Assembly (NCBI RefSeq): GCF_000007485.1
Contig: NC_004572.3
Span: 434,001 to 498,000 of the forward strand
DNA length: 64,000 nucleotides
Reading direction: 5' to 3'
From: Tropheryma whipplei str. Twist
Lineage (GTDB): Bacteria > Actinomycetota > Actinomycetes > Actinomycetales > Microbacteriaceae
In this document: positions 44,475-51,943 of the stretch, piece by piece
Position numbering within the stretch: the stretch's first letter is position 1
Layout of the letters: each line of letters starts with the position of its first letter
Program-made: the position numbers and the translations under genes
Notes under the pieces: model-generated
Database searches by the model: none
Seen by the model: the letters and a program-made list of their open reading frames with translations, nothing else
What the model was told of the DNA's origin: nothing

Positions 44475-45590
44475 GTGCGAAAAAATACAAAACAGCTCGT
44501 CCTGTACGGTCACAAAGCGGTAGCGGCAGAAGAGCGGGGATCCCTTATCCAGCCAATAAAGGCGACATGTGCAATCGTTATTGCCTGGATTGCTAGTATT
44601 CTGATTTTTCCCGACTCCCATCCAATAGTTGCAACAATTACGGCCTTTTTGGCAATACAACCGAGTATAAGTCAGGCTTTCAGATTTGGAGCTGAAAATA
44701 CGGTTGGAGCAATTTTGGGCACTTCAGTGGCACTGATACTTGGCATTGCCTTTCCGGGAAATTACAAACTATTGATTATCGCTGGTGGGATTGTTGGAAT
44801 AACAATCGGCTGGATACTGAAGTTTGGGTATAACGCAATTTGTCAAATGGTTATTTCAACAATGTTCGTTGCAGCCATTATCCCAACAAATAGTGGCTAT
44901 GCATTCGTCAGGGTAATGGAAAGTCTTTTGGGCGCGGCGGTTGGATTTGTGGTAAACCTAATAATTGTCCCGCCGATCCAGATCGAACCCGCGTACAAAA
45001 AAATGAGATCCCTTGCCGATATAACATCTTCTACAATGCAGGGCCTATCAGAAGCGCTTAGGGTTCCAGATAAGGTCACAGATACAAGGCTGTTTAACAG
45101 AAATATAGAACTTATGAAGCACGGCATACAAAGCGCCGATCAGGCTGTCGAAAAGGCGAAAGAAAGTATGCTTTTGAACCACAAAGCTAAGAAGATGAGA
45201 GCTAAATTTGATGATGATGTATTGGTGCTATTTAGGCTAGAGAGAATCGCAGGTCATCTAATAGGCATGCTTCATGTTTACATGGACAGCTTTACCCCCG
45301 AACTCAGTAAAGACAGTGCCGTAAAGGAAATTTCCAGACAGTTGAATAAGGCCGCCCACGATACACAGCTTTTTAAAAGACAATGGAAACCCAATAAATC
45401 AAATAGGTTTATGCAGAAAGTTATACGTAATAAGGTCGCGGTTGACACAACTCCACCAACGTCTGCGATACCTATCCTGACAACACCTCTACGCGTTACA
45501 AAACCTGATCCGATTCACTGGGTTGCAATAGGTTCAATGCTTGCCGATCTAAAGCGTATACACGACCTGGTTACGGGAAGAATCCGGTGA
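44475..45590 (+). CDS. FUSC-like integral membrane protein
   Basis: 371 residues, starting at a GTG. Five or six hydrophobic segments fill the N-terminal half: IKATCAIVIAWIASILIFPD, HPIVATITAFLAIQPSISQA, FRFGAENTVGAILGTSVALI and a helix ending in PTNSGYAFVRVMESLLGAAV. The pattern of PSISQAFRFGAENTVGAILG, then helices and a cytoplasmic helical C-terminus matches the aromatic acid exporter/FUSC (DUF939-like) family. Substrate unknown. It lies 26 bp after the DedA-App1 gene and overlaps the next gene by 4 bp, so it should be co-transcribed with both. Confidence 0.75.
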   Translation: MRKNTKQLVLYGHKAVAAEERGSLIQPIKATCAIVIAWIASILIFPDSHPIVATITAFLAIQPSISQAFRFGAENTVGAILGTSVALILGIAFPGNYKLLIIAGGIVGITIGWILKFGYNAICQMVISTMFVAAIIPTNSGYAFVRVMESLLGAAVGFVVNLIIVPPIQIEPAYKKMRSLADITSSTMQGLSEALRVPDKVTDTRLFNRNIELMKHGIQSADQAVEKAKESMLLNHKAKKMRAKFDDDVLVLFRLERIAGHLIGMLHVYMDSFTPELSKDSAVKEISRQLNKAAHDTQLFKRQWKPNKSNRFMQKVIRNKVAVDTTPPTSAIPILTTPLRVTKPDPIHWVAIGSMLADLKRIHDLVTGRIR

Positions 45591-46795
45591 GGTTGCATTT
45601 GTCACAATCCCGTTTCAAAAAACTGTGTGTGTGTATCTTAGTTACAAGTCTTGCATTTTTCCACACAACCTACGTTGTTGCTGATGAGTCAGAATTACCT
45701 TCATGGAGTGAAATCGAGAAAGCAAAAACAGACATACGAGAAAAGCAAAAACAAATACATGCAATAAATTTGGCGCTGAATAGGCTATCGCAACGATTAA
45801 ACGAGGCGAGTGACCGGGTTTTGAAATTGTCCGCAGATTACACCGTCGGTGAGAATAACCTCGAAATAATTGACAACAGTCTTTCCAACCTTAATTTACA
45901 GAGGCGAAATGCGCAAAAATCCATTGTTGAATCCAGTAAACAGATAAATCGTGTTATAACAGGCATGTTTCAGGGTAGTTTGATTGCATTCGATCTTGAT
46001 GCATTCAAGGTACCAGATGGACTGTTATACGGCCTCACTGTTATGAATAGATACACGGACAACCTGTCTAATTTTAGAAACAAGATGTTTGCCAGTTATA
46101 ACTCGTTTTCGTATATTCAGCGACAAATTGAAGAGACAAGACTTCTGCAAAAAAAACTTATTGTTTCAGTTGATGCTAAGCGTGCAGAAGCCGTAAAAAG
46201 TGTCGAGCAGTTAAAACTTGATATGGCGCGGAAGCGTGATCTCTCGACGAGGCTTCTGTCCATGCTCGCGTCTCTAAAAGGAACTACCCTTGCAAAAGAA
46301 AAACAACTAAAACAAGAGGAGGAGAGGGCTGCAATAGCCAAGACAGAGCCTGCAAGGTCAACTGGAATCAACACGAAAATCATTGAGATAGATTCGAATA
46401 CTAGTAAGACGGGCGGGCGCACTAGGAAGAATAAAAATAAAAAGGATGATAGTAATCCGCTCTATCTTCTAGCAATATCTGGCCTGCCAAAACGTGAGGA
46501 GGCCAAGCGATATGCCAAGAAAAGGGTGTTTGATCGTGGGTGGAATGAAAAAGAATGGAAATGTCTAGAGATTCTGTGGACTCGTGAGTCCACATGGAGA
46601 TGGAATGCGTACAATCTGTCCAGCGGAGCCTACGGGATACCACAAGCACTCCCGGGTAGCAAAATGGCAAATATTGCGGATGACTGGATGACGAATCAGA
46701 ATACACAAATAGAATGGGGGCTTTCGTATATAACTTCTCGCTATAAAACACCCTGCAAAGCCTGGGAATTCTGGCAAAAATCAAATTGGTACTAG
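45587..46795 (+). CDS. Secreted coiled-coil protein with C-terminal lysozyme/transglycosylase-like domain
   Basis: 402 residues. It has an N-terminal signal peptide (KKLCVCILVTSLAFFHTTYV). Then comes a long alpha-helical coiled-coil region (about residues 40-250, rich in Q, K, E), like the N-terminal parts of actinobacterial murein hydrolases of the RipA type. The last ~95 residues contain the small lysozyme/transglycosylase-like domain CLEILWTRESTWRWNAYN, SSGAYGIPQALPGSKMA and WGLSYITSRYKTPCKAW. The Glu of TRES is the likely catalytic acid. Two Cys may form a disulfide. Probably acts in peptidoglycan turnover, activity unproven. Last gene of the DedA-App1/FUSC operon. Confidence 0.85.
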   Translation: MRLHLSQSRFKKLCVCILVTSLAFFHTTYVVADESELPSWSEIEKAKTDIREKQKQIHAINLALNRLSQRLNEASDRVLKLSADYTVGENNLEIIDNSLSNLNLQRRNAQKSIVESSKQINRVITGMFQGSLIAFDLDAFKVPDGLLYGLTVMNRYTDNLSNFRNKMFASYNSFSYIQRQIEETRLLQKKLIVSVDAKRAEAVKSVEQLKLDMARKRDLSTRLLSMLASLKGTTLAKEKQLKQEEERAAIAKTEPARSTGINTKIIEIDSNTSKTGGRTRKNKNKKDDSNPLYLLAISGLPKREEAKRYAKKRVFDRGWNEKEWKCLEILWTRESTWRWNAYNLSSGAYGIPQALPGSKMANIADDWMTNQNTQIEWGLSYITSRYKTPCKAWEFWQKSNWY

Positions 46796-46880
46796 GCCTA
46801 AATATAAGGTTTTATTCTTGTTTTGGGGTACGATGGCGGTGGGTTATATGTGCTACGCGAGGTATTCTTCTGACAGTTTG

Positions 46881-46910
46881 TTCACGTGCGACTGCAATAA
46901 GTACTAGAAT
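46881..46910 (+). promoter_or_regulatory. Likely promoter of the tRNA Gly-Cys-Val-Val cluster
   Basis: A TAGAAT at 46905-46910 lies 10 bp before the first tRNA base, a good -10 element. TTCACG at 46881-46886, with an 18-bp spacer, is a fair -35 (4 of 6 to TTGACA). No other gene starts here, so the cluster probably has its own promoter. Confidence 0.5.
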
Positions 46911-46919
46911 ACTTCTGTC

Positions 46920-46991
46920 GCGGATGTGGCGCAGTGGTAGCGCATCACCTTGCCAAGGTGAGGGTCGCGAGTTCGAATCTCGTCATCCGCT
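46920..46991 (+). tRNA. tRNA-Gly (anticodon GCC)
   Basis: Acceptor GCGGATG pairs with CATCCGC; anticodon stem TCACC/GGTGA holds loop TTGCCAA, anticodon GCC (reads GGY). T-arm TTCGAAT, discriminator T, no encoded CCA. First gene of a Gly-Cys-Val order that is conserved in actinobacteria. Its 5' part reappears at 47325-47348. Confidence 0.97.
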
Positions 46992-47035
46992 CGGGTCTTT
47001 TGCCGTTTACTTTTGTTCTGTGCTGCTTGAGACTT

Positions 47036-47106
47036 GGTGGCGTGGCCGAGAGGTGAGGCAGCAGCCTGCAAAGCTGTGTACACGGGTTCGAATCCCGTCG
47101 CCACCT
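47036..47106 (+). tRNA. tRNA-Cys (anticodon GCA)
   Basis: Acceptor GGTGGCG pairs with CGCCACC; anticodon stem GCAGC/GCTGT (with one G-U pair) carries loop CTGCAAA, anticodon GCA. T-loop TTCGAAT, discriminator T. Lies 44 bp after tRNA-Gly in the same transcript. Confidence 0.96.
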
Positions 47107-47121
47107 CGCGGTGTAGTGTAC

Positions 47122-47193
47122 GGGCGATTGGCGCAGTGGTAGCGCGCTTCCTTGACACGGAAGAGGTCACTGGTTCGAGTCCAGTATCGCCCA
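47122..47193 (+). tRNA. tRNA-Val (anticodon GAC)
   Basis: Acceptor GGGCGAT pairs with ATCGCCC; anticodon stem CTTCC/GGAAG carries loop TTGACAC, anticodon GAC (reads GTY). Discriminator A. Its body is identical to the next tRNA except for anticodon base 34. Confidence 0.97.
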
Positions 47194-47240
47194 CACTGGA
47201 TTGTCGCGGATATTGGACGTCCGTGGCATACATTCGCAGG

Positions 47241-47312
47241 GGGCGATTGGCGCAGTGGTAGCGCGCTTCCTTCACACGGAAGAGGTCACTGGTTCGAGTC
47301 CAGTATCGCCCA
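47241..47312 (+). tRNA. tRNA-Val (anticodon CAC)
   Basis: Identical to the preceding tRNA-Val over 72 nt apart from one base: the loop is TTCACAC instead of TTGACAC, turning anticodon GAC into CAC (reads GTG). The duplication has a 119-bp period and continues 18 nt past the gene end. Looks like a tandem duplicate whose anticodon changed. Confidence 0.97.
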
Positions 47313-47324
47313 CACTGGATTGTC

Positions 47325-47348
47325 GCGGATGTGGCGCAGTTAGCGCAT
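47325..47348 (+). pseudogene. 5' fragment of tRNA-Gly
   Basis: GCGGATGTGGCGCAGT (47325-47340) is identical to the first 16 nt of the tRNA-Gly at 46920. Then, after loss of GG from the D-loop, TAGCGCAT continues the match to base 47348, where similarity ends. No anticodon or T-arm follows. It is a truncated, non-functional copy, probably left by unequal recombination in the tRNA array. Confidence 0.85.
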
Positions 47349-47384
47349 GTAATAGCACTTGAAAGCTTCCAGACAGATCGGTGC

Positions 47385-47418
47385 ACCGTGTCAATGCATA
47401 TACCGTGTCAATGCATAT
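47385..47418. repeat. 17-bp perfect tandem repeat downstream of the tRNA cluster
   Basis: ACCGTGTCAATGCATAT occurs twice head to tail (47385-47401, 47402-47418), 37 bp after the broken tRNA-Gly. ATGCAT is itself a palindrome in each unit. The rest of the 47349-47547 gap shows no gene. Confidence 0.95.
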
Positions 47419-47547
47419 ATTGACGGACTCTGGCCATGCTTGTAAAGGAGAATTGCCGGGAATATACTTGGAACGGTTGTGCTTGAATTGTTACCCTTGT
47501 GGTGACAAAGTGATTTGACGCGGTGTTTGTCGTGGACTGGGGGTTTT

Positions 47548-48423
47548 GTGAAAGAATTTCTTAGTGATGCAGAGAAGATATCTTCTTATGCAGATCCGAA
47601 CCGATTGGTTACGACAGATTGGCTTGCCAAGAATCTTGATCGCGTGACTGTTATTGAGTCCGATGAGGATGTTCTGCTGTACGAGAGCGGGCATATTCCT
47701 GGGTCTATAAAGGTTGACTGGCATACCGACTTGAACGACACGGTTCTGAGGGATTATCTGTCCCCGGAAAAGTTTCGCGATATGTGTGTATCAAAAGGTA
47801 TTTCAGACAATGACATAATAGTTTTTTACGGAGACAAGTCAAACTGGTGGGCGGCGTACGCGGCGTGGGTATTTTGCTTGTACGGTAACGATAACTGGAA
47901 GCTACTTGATGGTGGACGTGATAAATGGATATCGGAGGGTCGCCCGATGACAAAAGAAGTTGCCAATCGCCCGAGGGGTACGTATGCGCTGCCTGTTCGC
48001 AACGATGATGAGATAAGGGCATACAGGGATGATGTCGCGAAACATATTGGCAAGCAAATGATTGATGTGCGTTCAACAAGGGAATACACGGGCGAACTGA
48101 CGCATATGCCAGAGTACCCGCAGGAAGGTGCTCTGCGAGGGGGACATGTCCCAAGTGCTGTCTCAATCCCCTGGTCAAGCGCAGTTGGGAGCGATGGGAC
48201 CTTTCTGCCTAGAGAAAAACTGGAAGAAATCTATTTCGGACAAACTGGTCACAGTGCTGATAAAGATACGATTGTCTATTGCCGGATCGGCGAGAGATCA
48301 AGTCACACCTGGTTTGTTATGAAATACTTACTTGGTGTGAAGCATATAAGGAATTACGATGGCTCATGGACTGAGTGGGGTAATCTGGTGCGTGCTCCTA
48401 TCGTAACCGGCCCTAATCCCTAG
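47548..48423 (+). CDS. Thiosulfate sulfurtransferase (tandem rhodanese)
   Basis: A GTG at 47548 with GGGGG 7 nt upstream gives 291 residues; the frame also reads from 47515 but without a ribosome binding site. Two rhodanese domains: an inactive N-terminal one (RLVTTDWLAKNLDRVTVIES, GHIPGSIKVDW) and an active one with DVRSTREYTGELTHMPEYPQ and catalytic loop VYCRIGERS (Cys nucleophile). It ends GSWTEWGN, as in actinobacterial SseA/CysA2. It likely moves sulfane sulfur from thiosulfate to acceptors such as thiols. sufE follows, as in related genomes. Confidence 0.92.
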   Translation: MKEFLSDAEKISSYADPNRLVTTDWLAKNLDRVTVIESDEDVLLYESGHIPGSIKVDWHTDLNDTVLRDYLSPEKFRDMCVSKGISDNDIIVFYGDKSNWWAAYAAWVFCLYGNDNWKLLDGGRDKWISEGRPMTKEVANRPRGTYALPVRNDDEIRAYRDDVAKHIGKQMIDVRSTREYTGELTHMPEYPQEGALRGGHVPSAVSIPWSSAVGSDGTFLPREKLEEIYFGQTGHSADKDTIVYCRIGERSSHTWFVMKYLLGVKHIRNYDGSWTEWGNLVRAPIVTGPNP

Positions 48424-48521
48424 CTTTTGGTGACACGGCAGTTCCTTTGTTTCCATGGATCACGGGCGGTGTGCATTAGGGCGATTTTCTGTGTTTCGTC
48501 AGAGAGTAAGGCTGATCTAAA

Positions 48522-48920
48522 ATGACGTCGGCTCTGGAAAAAATACGTGATGACTTTATTGCTATTCCGGAAGGCGAGAGACTGAATCTGCTCCTATATT
48601 TTTCTGACTCGCTGCCGCCTTTGCCTGATCATGCCTCATCCCTTGTGAACAGGGAAGTTCCAGAGTGCCAGTCACCTCTATCGTTTTTACTTGAAGTCAA
48701 AGAGAATAGGGTCTATATCTGGGCATATGCACCAAAGGAAGCACCCACAACACGTGGTTTTGCATCGATTGTTGTTCAGGGTATATACGGTGAGACAGTA
48801 GAAAACGCTCTGGGTGTACCTTCTGATTTTCCCTTGACTTTGGGGCTTACAAGGCTTGTCAGTCCTCTCAGGCTAAGAGGGATGTCAGCTTTTATAGCCC
48901 GCGTAAAGGCAATGCTTTGA
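48522..48920 (+). CDS. sufE: SufE-like sulfur acceptor
   Basis: A 132-residue protein with the SufE core: PEGERLNLLLYFSDSLPPLP, then VPECQSPLSF with the sulfur-accepting Cys49, TTRGFASIVVQGIYGETVEN and LGLTRLVSPLRLRGMSAFIA. SufE takes persulfide sulfur from a cysteine desulfurase for Fe-S cluster assembly. It lies after the rhodanese gene, and its stop overlaps the next start codon (TTGA), so both may be translated together. Confidence 0.9.
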   Translation: MTSALEKIRDDFIAIPEGERLNLLLYFSDSLPPLPDHASSLVNREVPECQSPLSFLLEVKENRVYIWAYAPKEAPTTRGFASIVVQGIYGETVENALGVPSDFPLTLGLTRLVSPLRLRGMSAFIARVKAML

Positions 48921-49612
48921 GCAAAGCTATTCAGGATTTTATTTCTGAAAAATATAAATTCCCGAAAGATGACTGGATATGTGCAAATTACATACAGTCC
49001 TTTAGTGGAAATTTAAATTCCGATAACTGCACCTCTGATAGTCTAAGCAATCCGCGAGATAGAATGATTTTGCACACCATACGAGAGGCTAATGACGCGG
49101 TGTTTGTCGGGGCACGCACTGCAAGAGTTGAAAATATATCGGTAAAAAATAAGCCTCTTATAGTACTAACAAATAGCGGTAACCTCGGTGGGATTTCGGC
49201 GAATAGAAATACAATCGTCATCGCGCCAAAAACAACAGAAACGCAAATAAGACACACCATTGGTGCAAGCGTAAATGTAATCTGGCTTGATAATTTTGGG
49301 GATATTACACGTTATTCGCAGACAATGGGGGTACTAATAGCCAAAGCTGTCAAAAGCCTTGGGTTCAAACGGATTGTGTGTGAGGGCGGACTGACCCTAA
49401 TAAGAATGCTGCTGTCTGCTGGTGCTATAGATGAACTGTGCATAAGTATTGTTGATAAAAACAGCACTGGACCCCGAATAGATACAGATACGCTCTGCAC
49501 ACCGAAGCTTACACAGGTTTTAGTCGATCAAGAATTTTATAAAAAGCAAAGAATAAAAAGTGTTTACACAAGATGGGTTTTGCAAAACCGGCGAGGCAGA
49601 GACGAAGAATAG
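48917..49612 (+). CDS. RibD C-terminal domain-like reductase (pyrimidine reductase fold)
   Basis: 231 residues from a TTG start that overlaps the sufE stop. It resembles the DHFR-fold reductase half of RibD: RDRMILHTIREANDAVFVGA (NADPH-binding, D-A-V-x-V-G), PLIVLTNSG and GFKRIVCEGGLTLIRMLLSA, then IDELCISIVDK. No deaminase domain precedes it. It could reduce the 2,5-diamino-6-ribosylamino pyrimidine in riboflavin synthesis, or act on another substrate; other riboflavin genes are not in the window. Confidence 0.75.
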   Translation: MSKAIQDFISEKYKFPKDDWICANYIQSFSGNLNSDNCTSDSLSNPRDRMILHTIREANDAVFVGARTARVENISVKNKPLIVLTNSGNLGGISANRNTIVIAPKTTETQIRHTIGASVNVIWLDNFGDITRYSQTMGVLIAKAVKSLGFKRIVCEGGLTLIRMLLSAGAIDELCISIVDKNSTGPRIDTDTLCTPKLTQVLVDQEFYKKQRIKSVYTRWVLQNRRGRDEE

Positions 49613-49649
49613 GGATAGGCCTCATAAACTCTTGGTTGTGTCATTTTGT

Positions 49650-50183
49650 ATGTCGTATGATTTTCAAAAAATAGAGCGAGAGTTGCGTACTGCAACCTAT
49701 CGATCTGGGATGCATGTCTGGGAAATATCCCCCTCGCCCGCAAAGGCAACTCACTCGATTGCATTTGGAGCGAATGTTTCTGAGGAAACTGAGGGAAAGA
49801 TTCTTGCAAGCGGCAATTTTGTTGTTCTAAACGAAGATCAATACATGGAGCGCTGGCAAGGGAAAATAAGATTTATCTGCTTTTTACAAGCTCCGCTTGA
49901 AAATGACATGGGACATGATCCGTTCCTTGAGGAAATAGCATGGCAATGGACAACCGATGCCTTGGATAGTGCCGGTGCACGGTATAAATCACTTTCAGGA
50001 GTGGTTAGCAGATGCACCGCAAGATATTTCGGGGATATTAGAGATATGGGTTCCAAATCCGGCATTGAGCTGAGGGTTAGCTGGACTCCGGTAACAACAG
50101 ACATTTTGCCACATGCGCACGCATTTTCCAGTGCCCTAGAGAATCTCGCAGGCCTTATGCCAATTGAAAAACTGTCTTTGTAG
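49650..50183 (+). CDS. DUF3000 protein
   Basis: 177 residues from the ATG at 49650 (no strong ribosome binding site). Matches the actinobacterial DUF3000 family in pattern: a start with FQKIERELRTATYRSG, WEISPSPAK, FVVLNEDQYMERWQGKIRFI, then EIAWQWTTDALDSAGARYKS, GVVSRCTARYFG and ELRVSWTP. The family is found almost only in actinobacteria and nearly always precedes ribonuclease D, as here. Function unknown. It overlaps rnd by about 20 bp. Confidence 0.85.
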   Translation: MSYDFQKIERELRTATYRSGMHVWEISPSPAKATHSIAFGANVSEETEGKILASGNFVVLNEDQYMERWQGKIRFICFLQAPLENDMGHDPFLEEIAWQWTTDALDSAGARYKSLSGVVSRCTARYFGDIRDMGSKSGIELRVSWTPVTTDILPHAHAFSSALENLAGLMPIEKLSL

Positions 50184-51339
50184 CGTTCTGATTTCGAAAA
50201 CAAATTTGCACTCTCTGATTGAAACTAACAGGCAGTATGAAGAAGCATTAGAAGGCTTGAGGAGTGGTTTTGGACCCTTTGCAATTGATACCGAAAGGGC
50301 CAATAGATTCAAATACGATCAGGAATTCCCCTGGCTCGTTCAGCTGTACAGAAGACCAACTGGTTGCTTCATCTTTGATACATCAAAAATTGACAACCTC
50401 AGTAAATTAGGCGACCTAATAGGGTCAGAAGAGGTGGTTATTCATGCGGCAATAAATGATATAAAAAGCCTAAAAAGAGTTGGAATACATATAACAAATC
50501 TTTTTGATACCGAGATCGCATGCAGGCTACTCAATATACCAAAGGTTAATCTGTCATACGTAACTGAAAAATTCATTAATGTAAAACTGAGAAAGGAATA
50601 TTCAACCGTTAATTGGTCTGCCAGACCCTTGAATAAGAAATATCTCGAATATGCCGAGGGTGATGTAAAACACCTGCTCGACTTAAGCCAGGCCCTCAAA
50701 ACTGCCTTGCGTGCGGAAAATAAACTGGAAATCGCAAAGGAAGAATTTTCTCATGTGTTCATGGTTGTCAAACATCAATCCGAAATAGATAAGCTAGATA
50801 AATTTTGCCATGGCTTAGAAGATGACATGCAGCGCGCTGTAGCTAAGAACCTGTGGAAGGCAAGGGACGAAATAGCGCGCTCAAAAGATATATTTACCCC
50901 AAGAATCCTGAGTAACAAAGCAATAAGAATTCTGGCAAAACAAGTCCCTGAAAACTTAGAGATTCTAAAAACACTTCTCAAAAAAGACAAACGACCTTTT
51001 AGAAAGCAGTACATAAATCTCTGGCACAATGCAATAAGTCGCGCAAGAGTGCAATGCCGCAACAGTGAATCACAAATTCAAAGAAAAGTAATAACCAGCG
51101 AAAAACAATACCCAAAAGAACGTATGGACCTGGCAAAGGCCATATCCCAAAGCTGTGCTGAAAAAATAAATGTTCCGCTGGAAAATTTGATAACAACTCA
51201 TACACTAAAATCCGTTATTGCTACAGACATTAGTTCTCTATGTGAAATGGGCGGTGTTTTGCGTAAAATAGGGCTGCGAGATTGGCAAATCAAAGCCCTT
51301 CAGCAGCCGTTATTTGATGGCCTGTATGGCAAAGAATAG
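50164..51339 (+). CDS. rnd: Ribonuclease D-like 3'-5' exonuclease with HRDC domain
   Basis: 391 residues. The DEDDy exonuclease motifs are FAIDTERANRF (exo I, Asp42 and Glu44), VVIHAAINDIKSLKR (exo II) and LEYAEGDVKHLLDL (exo III, Tyr and Asp). A HRDC-type helical domain follows (about residues 210-290, ARDEIARSKDIFTPRILSNK). RNase D trims tRNA and other RNA 3' ends. The exact start is uncertain: a TTG at 50164 overlaps DUF3000, and a TTG near 50206 is an alternative. Confidence 0.9.
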   Translation: MKNCLCSVLISKTNLHSLIETNRQYEEALEGLRSGFGPFAIDTERANRFKYDQEFPWLVQLYRRPTGCFIFDTSKIDNLSKLGDLIGSEEVVIHAAINDIKSLKRVGIHITNLFDTEIACRLLNIPKVNLSYVTEKFINVKLRKEYSTVNWSARPLNKKYLEYAEGDVKHLLDLSQALKTALRAENKLEIAKEEFSHVFMVVKHQSEIDKLDKFCHGLEDDMQRAVAKNLWKARDEIARSKDIFTPRILSNKAIRILAKQVPENLEILKTLLKKDKRPFRKQYINLWHNAISRARVQCRNSESQIQRKVITSEKQYPKERMDLAKAISQSCAEKINVPLENLITTHTLKSVIATDISSLCEMGGVLRKIGLRDWQIKALQQPLFDGLYGKE

Positions 51340-51367
51340 CGCTGATCGAATACTAGCTAATGAAAGA

Positions 51368-51386
51368 TTAGTGTAGCCTAACCAAT
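51368..51386. promoter_or_regulatory. DtxR/IdeR-like iron box upstream of dps
   Basis: The 19-mer TTAGTGTAGCCTAACCAAT matches the DtxR/IdeR consensus TWAGGTTAGSCTAACCTWA at 15 of 19 positions by eye, including the central TAGSCTAACC. It lies 82 bp upstream of the dps start. This suggests iron-responsive control of the ferritin-like gene. A TTGCAC just downstream (51390-51395) is a possible -35. Confidence 0.5.
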
Positions 51387-51468
51387 ACTTTGCACGACCC
51401 GCACATGCGATAAGTTTCGATTACCGAATTATTCTTATTTGAATGTGTTAACTAGATACGGAGAAATT

Positions 51469-51942
51469 ATGACAACAATTCTCAGAGAGAAAAATGAAAC
51501 AGCATTGAGAGTTTCACAATTCCTTGGCCCGATAGTAGTGAACCTAACAGCTCTATCGGTCGATTTCAAACAGCTTCACTGGCATGTGCGCGGCGGGAAT
51601 TTTATTGCACTTCACAGGCTGCTTGATGAGATTATCGACCACGCTCGTGAAGCGGCGGATGTACTTGCGGAAAGGGCTGTGTCTGTCGGGGTTCCAGTTG
51701 ATGGGCGAATAGCAAGTGTTGCAGCAGAAACTAGTACACCAGCTGTTCCGGAAGGTTTTATCAACTCCGAGCAGGCTGTTGACATAGCTGTTGCGCAGCT
51801 TGACGCTGTTTTGTTAGTGATAGGCGAGGCAATTGAAAACCCGAGCTTACTTGATGCCGCGAGTCAAGATGCTGTCATAGAAGTTGCAAGAACCCTGGAT
51901 AAAGACCGTTGGTTTCTTTTGGCGCATAAGACGGTTGAGTAA
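51469..51942 (+). CDS. dps: Dps: DNA-binding ferritin-like protein
   Basis: 157 residues from the ATG at 51469, preceded by GGAGAA. The frame upstream (51439) lacks a ribosome binding site. Dps forms a 12-mer that stores iron and shields DNA from peroxide. Ferroxidase pattern: KQLHWHVRGGNFIALHRLLD then EIIDHAREAADVLAER (His37, His49, Asp53, Asp64, Glu68). The DtxR-like box upstream suits an iron-storage function. It ends 1 bp before the convergent nei stop. Confidence 0.93.
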   Translation: MTTILREKNETALRVSQFLGPIVVNLTALSVDFKQLHWHVRGGNFIALHRLLDEIIDHAREAADVLAERAVSVGVPVDGRIASVAAETSTPAVPEGFINSEQAVDIAVAQLDAVLLVIGEAIENPSLLDAASQDAVIEVARTLDKDRWFLLAHKTVE

Positions 51943-51943
51943 A

